The translations under genes and the position numbers were made by a program. Shown one piece after another: positions 60,987 through 64,000 of a stretch of DNA of 64,000 nucleotides. The notes under the pieces are model-generated. The model was not told the origin of the DNA and made no database searches. It worked only from the letters and a program-made list of their open reading frames with translations. Origin of the DNA: VRUE01 sp963727465 (lineage in GTDB: Bacteria; Actinomycetota; Thermoleophilia; Solirubrobacterales; 70-9); the NCBI GenBank assembly GCA_963727465.1, contig CAVSGL010000003.1:248001-312000 (forward strand), in the 5' to 3' direction. Position 1 is the stretch's first letter, and each line of letters starts with the position of its first letter.

Positions 60987-62242
60987 GGACCGAACTCCCC
61001 GGCGGCGCTGCCGCTTGACGATCCCGAGGGCTCCGGCGACACCGGCGCCGGAGCCGCTTCCGGCGCGTATTCGACCGCGCCGGATTCGGTCGCTTCGGGC
61101 GCCGGCGCCGGTTCTGGTTCCGGCTGCGGCTTGGGTTCCGGCGCCTCCTGTCGATGCGGCGGCGAGGGTTGCGGCTGCGGTTCCGGCGCCGGCTGGTAGT
61201 CGATGGCGGGCGCCGCCGTCTCGATCGCGCGCTCGGAGACGCGCTCGACCTTCGCCCTGGCTGCGTGCTCGGGCTGGATCGCCAGCGGCGCCGGAGCGAC
61301 GCCGGTCGCGACGCAGGCCGCCGCGCCGCCGACCGTGCCGGCGCAGATCGCGAGGGCCTTGGCGAGCGCCGCCATGCCGGCGCCGCGCGAGCCGCCGGCG
61401 GCCGCCGCCTGAACGACGCCGTCGCCACCACCGCCGGGTCCGCCGGGCAGGCGGGCGTGCAGCGAGACGAACAGCTCCTGCGCCCGCTCGGCCAGCGAGC
61501 GGGAGACCGGCAGGGCCGGGGCGAGGGCGGCAACCGCCGCCGGGGTCGCCCGGTAGGAGCGCATCGTCGCCCGGCAGGCGGCGCAGGCGCGCAGGTGCTC
61601 GCGCACGCTGGCCTCCGCCTCGGCGCCTGTCTCGCCGTCGCAATAGGCGGAGAGCAGGGGCATCAGGTCCGCGCAGCGCTCGCCGGCCTCGCTGCGCTCC
61701 AGGATGCGCCGGAAACGCTCGCGGCCCTCTGTCAGGCAGCGGTTCACTTTGGTCGGGCTGTAGCCGGTCCGGGCGGCGATCTCCGCGTAGGAGTAACCGG
61801 CCGCCAGCAGGGTCAGCGCACGCAGCTCCGCCGGCTTCAGCGCCTGTAGCGCCTCGCGGCTGCGGGCGACCCGTTCGTGCCGCTCGATGCGTTCGCCGGG
61901 GCCGGAGGCAGCGGAGGCGATCCGCGCCACCGGATCGTCCTGCTCGTCGGTGTGGCCGCTGCCGAGCGCCCGCCGGCGCTGCGCGCGGACCGCCAGCGCC
62001 TCGTGCTTGACCACGGTCCGCATCCAGCGGGCCAGCTCGCGCGGCCGCTCGCTGGGAGCTTTGACCAGGAGGATCTCCAGCGCCCGCTGGTAGGCGTCCT
62101 CGGCGTCGTCCTCGCAGAGCGAGAAGCGGCGCGCGACGCGACGCAGCTCGGCGTCCTCGCGGGCGACGAGCTCGACGGCGGCGCGCTTGCGCCCGGCTGT
62201 GACGACACCTCCCTGCACCGGCTCAGCTCCGCGCTCGAACAT
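60983..62242 (-). CDS. ECF-type sigma factor fused to a zinc-finger anti-sigma and membrane region
   Basis: 419 residues. Sigma region 2 (RFSLCEDDAEDAYQRALEIL, RWMRTVVKHEAL) and region 4 (LKPAELRALTLLAAGYSYAE, GYSPTKVNRCLTEGRERFR) are followed by zf-HC2 (CDGETGAEAEASVREHLRAC, with H-x3-C-x2-C). Then come a hydrophobic helix (MAALAKALAICAGTVGGAAA) and a long Pro/Glu/Gln-rich tail that would lie outside the cell. A signal could thus be sensed and the sigma domain released in one polypeptide. The coupled secreted protein downstream is the likely partner or target. ATG 62242 chosen; no strong ribosome site. Confidence 0.85.
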   Translation of the reverse strand: MFERGAEPVQGGVVTAGRKRAAVELVAREDAELRRVARRFSLCEDDAEDAYQRALEILLVKAPSERPRELARWMRTVVKHEALAVRAQRRRALGSGHTDEQDDPVARIASAASGPGERIERHERVARSREALQALKPAELRALTLLAAGYSYAEIAARTGYSPTKVNRCLTEGRERFRRILERSEAGERCADLMPLLSAYCDGETGAEAEASVREHLRACAACRATMRSYRATPAAVAALAPALPVSRSLAERAQELFVSLHARLPGGPGGGGDGVVQAAAAGGSRGAGMAALAKALAICAGTVGGAAACVATGVAPAPLAIQPEHAARAKVERVSERAIETAAPAIDYQPAPEPQPQPSPPHRQEAPEPKPQPEPEPAPAPEATESGAVEYAPEAAPAPVSPEPSGSSSGSAAGEFGP

Positions 62243-62374
62243 GCCATGAAGAGCCGGGGACGGCGCCGGATTCTCCCCCCGTCTGGACGGGTGGTCGGCC
62301 GTCGATCCCGCAATTTGCGAACCACAGTGTTTATTCCAGCCGGTCGCGGGGCGCCCTGTAGCATCCCCGCCGCG

Positions 62375-64000
62375 ATGAGCACCTGCGTCATAACCGGCGG
62401 GGCCGGCTTCCTCGGCTCGCACCTCTGCGAGCACCTGCTCGGCAGGGGTCACAGGGTGATCTGCGTCGACAACCTGGAGACCGGCTCGCTCCAGAACATC
62501 GAGCACATCCGCGACGACTCGTTCGAGTTCCGCAACATCGACATCACCGAGCGGGTCGAGATCCCGGAGCCGGTCGACTTCGTCTACCACCTCGCCTCGC
62601 CGGCGAGCCCGATCGACTACCTGCGGCTGCCGCTGCACACGCTCAAGGTCGGTTCGCACGGCACCCACCACATGCTCGGCCTGGCCAAGTTCAAGCGCGC
62701 CCGCTTCCTGCTCGCCTCGACCAGCGAGGTCTACGGCGACCCCCAGATCCACCCGCAGTCGGAGGACTACTGGGGCCACGTCAACCCGATCGGCCCGCGC
62801 GGCGTCTACGACGAGGCCAAGCGCTACGCCGAGGCGCTGACGATGGCCTACCACCGCCAGCAGGGCGTCGACACCTCGATCGTGCGGATCTTCAACTCCG
62901 TCCTCGCCGACGAGCAGATTCTCTTCGACGACGGACGCGAACTACAGCGCTGCACCGCGGAAGAGCTTGCCGCGCGGCTGGGAAGCTACGGGCGGGTGGC
63001 GGCGTACTCGAAGGCCGCCTCAGGCTCGGCGCAGACGGGAGCCGTCGTGCTGGACCGCGATCCGTCGGCGGCGGTGGAGTTCCCGGTCGAAGGCTTCGCC
63101 GTTCCCTCCTTCTCCGACGGCGGGCGTATGGTCGCGGCGGAGCCGAGCGGCTTCATCGGCCATCCGACCGAGCAGCGCTGTTTCGAGGTCACGACGCAGT
63201 ACGGGCGCTCCGTGCGGGTCACGGGCGACCACTCGCTTTTCGTCGAGGGTGCCGATGGAGAGCCGGAGCCAAAGCCGGTGAACGACCTGGAGATCGGGGA
63301 CCGAATCGCGATCGCCGGACGGGTCGAGGTTCCCGAGCGCGACCGGACCACGGTCTCGATGATCGAGGTCTGGCGCTGGGCTGAGAAAGATCCGCTGGAC
63401 CTATACGCCGAGCATCCTGGCCTCGGCTCGCTGGTCTGGGAGCGCCGCTTCGATGTCTTCGGCCTCCTCGCCAAGCTGAAGCCCGGCGAGGGCAAGGTGT
63501 GGCGCAATGGGATCTGGAAGCAGATCATCGAAATGCGCAAAACCGACCGGGTGACCCTGCCGGTCCTCTGGAGGCTGGGAGAGGGCGTGCCGGCAGGCGC
63601 TGTGGTGCGAGTCCGGAAAGCGGGGCGGCAGGCGGCGATGCCCGCGCGAATCGAAATCACCGACGACCTCCTCTGGCTGCTCGGCCTCTACGTCGCCGAG
63701 GGCTGCATGCACGAGAAGGGCAAGAACGCCTTCATCTCAATCAGCTGCGAGCGCGAGCTTCTGGCGCGGGCGGCGAGGATCGTCGAAGCCTCGTTTGGGC
63801 TTCACGTCACCTGGAGCGAGGAGGCGAACGAGGAACGGTCCCAGTCGATCTTCATCCACTCGAAGCTACTGCTGCGCTTTTGGGACTTCCTCGGGCTCAA
63901 TGACAACCGCAAGCGAATTCCCGGATGGGTTCTCGGTCTCTCGCTGAGCCGGCTCAAGTGGTTCATCGAGGGCTATCGCGAGGGCGATGGGATTCACTCA
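62375..64000 (+). CDS. UDP-glucuronate decarboxylase/NDP-sugar epimerase interrupted by an intein (right end cut)
   Basis: The first 174 residues are an extended SDR of the UXS/dTDP-glucose dehydratase type: VITGGAGFLGSHLCEHLLG, DFVYHLASPASPIDYL, LLASTSEVYGDP, and catalytic RGVYDEAKRYAE. After SIVRIFN the family continues with TYGPRM, but here the frame enters an intein at S175 (base 62897). The frame is open to the last base (542 codons). Makes UDP-xylose or a related sugar for the cell surface, by family. TAGCAT ends 10 bases before the ATG. Confidence 0.9.
   Translation, partial: MSTCVITGGAGFLGSHLCEHLLGRGHRVICVDNLETGSLQNIEHIRDDSFEFRNIDITERVEIPEPVDFVYHLASPASPIDYLRLPLHTLKVGSHGTHHMLGLAKFKRARFLLASTSEVYGDPQIHPQSEDYWGHVNPIGPRGVYDEAKRYAEALTMAYHRQQGVDTSIVRIFNSVLADEQILFDDGRELQRCTAEELAARLGSYGRVAAYSKAASGSAQTGAVVLDRDPSAAVEFPVEGFAVPSFSDGGRMVAAEPSGFIGHPTEQRCFEVTTQYGRSVRVTGDHSLFVEGADGEPEPKPVNDLEIGDRIAIAGRVEVPERDRTTVSMIEVWRWAEKDPLDLYAEHPGLGSLVWERRFDVFGLLAKLKPGEGKVWRNGIWKQIIEMRKTDRVTLPVLWRLGEGVPAGAVVRVRKAGRQAAMPARIEITDDLLWLLGLYVAEGCMHEKGKNAFISISCERELLARAARIVEASFGLHVTWSEEANEERSQSIFIHSKLLLRFWDFLGLNDNRKRIPGWVLGLSLSRLKWFIEGYREGDGIHS
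62897..64000 (+). mobile_element. intein with LAGLIDADG homing endonuclease (C-terminal part beyond window)
   Basis: In-frame insertion beginning SVLADEQILFDDGRELQ (splice block A with Ser1). Block B is RVTGDHSLFVEG (T-x-x-H), followed by VNDLEIGDRIAIAG. The endonuclease has two dodecapeptide motifs: LLGLYVAEGC near residue 270 of the intein and WFIEGYREGDG at the window edge. 368 residues are visible; the second splice block (HN-T/S) must lie beyond 64000. Codon choice is less GC-biased than the flanking extein, which suggests transfer. Confidence 0.9.

Noticed and set aside
60983..62854. Longer sigma-factor reading from 62854
   Set aside because: The upstream extension runs antisense through the NDP-sugar epimerase gene and has no sigma-like sequence; the ATG at 62242 precedes region 2 directly.

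Overview
The window is high-GC chromosomal DNA of an actinobacterium, most likely class Thermoleophilia (Solirubrobacter/Conexibacter-like). This is inferred from the GC-rich codon use, a long IleS, a PAC2-family protein, DUF6458 and DUF1385 proteins, a fused sigma/anti-sigma protein and the secreted-protein families. There is no rRNA, CRISPR array, phage module or complete insertion sequence. Many genes lack a Shine-Dalgarno site and instead have a TANNNT (-10-like) hexamer 6-10 bp before the start codon, so leaderless transcription looks common.

Layout. 1-1440: hipBA toxin-antitoxin pair (hipA cut by the left edge) behind three operator-like repeats. 1455-4914: galT, slipin/NfeD and a TlpA-like lipoprotein. 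4987-8304: SF2 helicase with an acidic insertion, overlapping birA tail to tail. 8371-14684: heme and cytochrome c maturation cluster (ccmA-ccmB-ccmC-ccmD-hemA-hemC-cobA/hemD, all minus). 14752-25503: aldehyde dehydrogenase, secreted M11-like metalloprotease, rarA, GST-like protein, DUF1385 protein, AAA/DUF4143 ATPase, methylmalonyl-CoA epimerase, methyltransferase. 25500-31026: HARE-HTH protein, DUF433/DUF5615 toxin-antitoxin pair, DUF6458 membrane protein, a badly frameshifted large secreted protein and a BtrH-like protein. 31209-40281: PAP2 phosphatase, ychF, a lipocalin-fold-like protein, SpoIID-like protein, aldehyde dehydrogenase, MNT/HEPN toxin-antitoxin pair, fumC, lipoprotein, M15-like peptidase. 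40355-49488: benzoylformate-decarboxylase-like enzyme with an FAD/Fe-S oxidoreductase, SDR, ileS, a small tautomerase, trxA. 49587-58904: polX, otsB, two half-size TauE proteins, PAC2 protein, UvrD/AddB-like helicase-nuclease, IMPase-like protein, and a basic protein behind tandem LexA-type boxes. 59001-64000: secreted protein, sigma/anti-sigma fusion, and a sugar-nucleotide epimerase/decarboxylase interrupted by a LAGLIDADG intein that runs off the right edge.

The most unusual signal is a set of dispersed palindromic elements. One 37-nt family sits in frame inside ileS and otsB, where it encodes nearly the same peptide, and a third copy is intergenic. A second family is in frame inside rarA and also between two convergent genes. 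A third, about 102 nt with a compensatory base-pair change, lies at the 3' ends of two genes and supplies the hemA stop codon. Long palindromes also carry both stop codons of one convergent gene pair and lie inside the FAD/Fe-S oxidoreductase gene. This resembles the Rickettsia palindromic elements, but in an actinobacterium.

At least five genes are broken by frameshifts. Four of them need only the removal of one base to read as full-length proteins, so sequencing or assembly error must be weighed against real decay.
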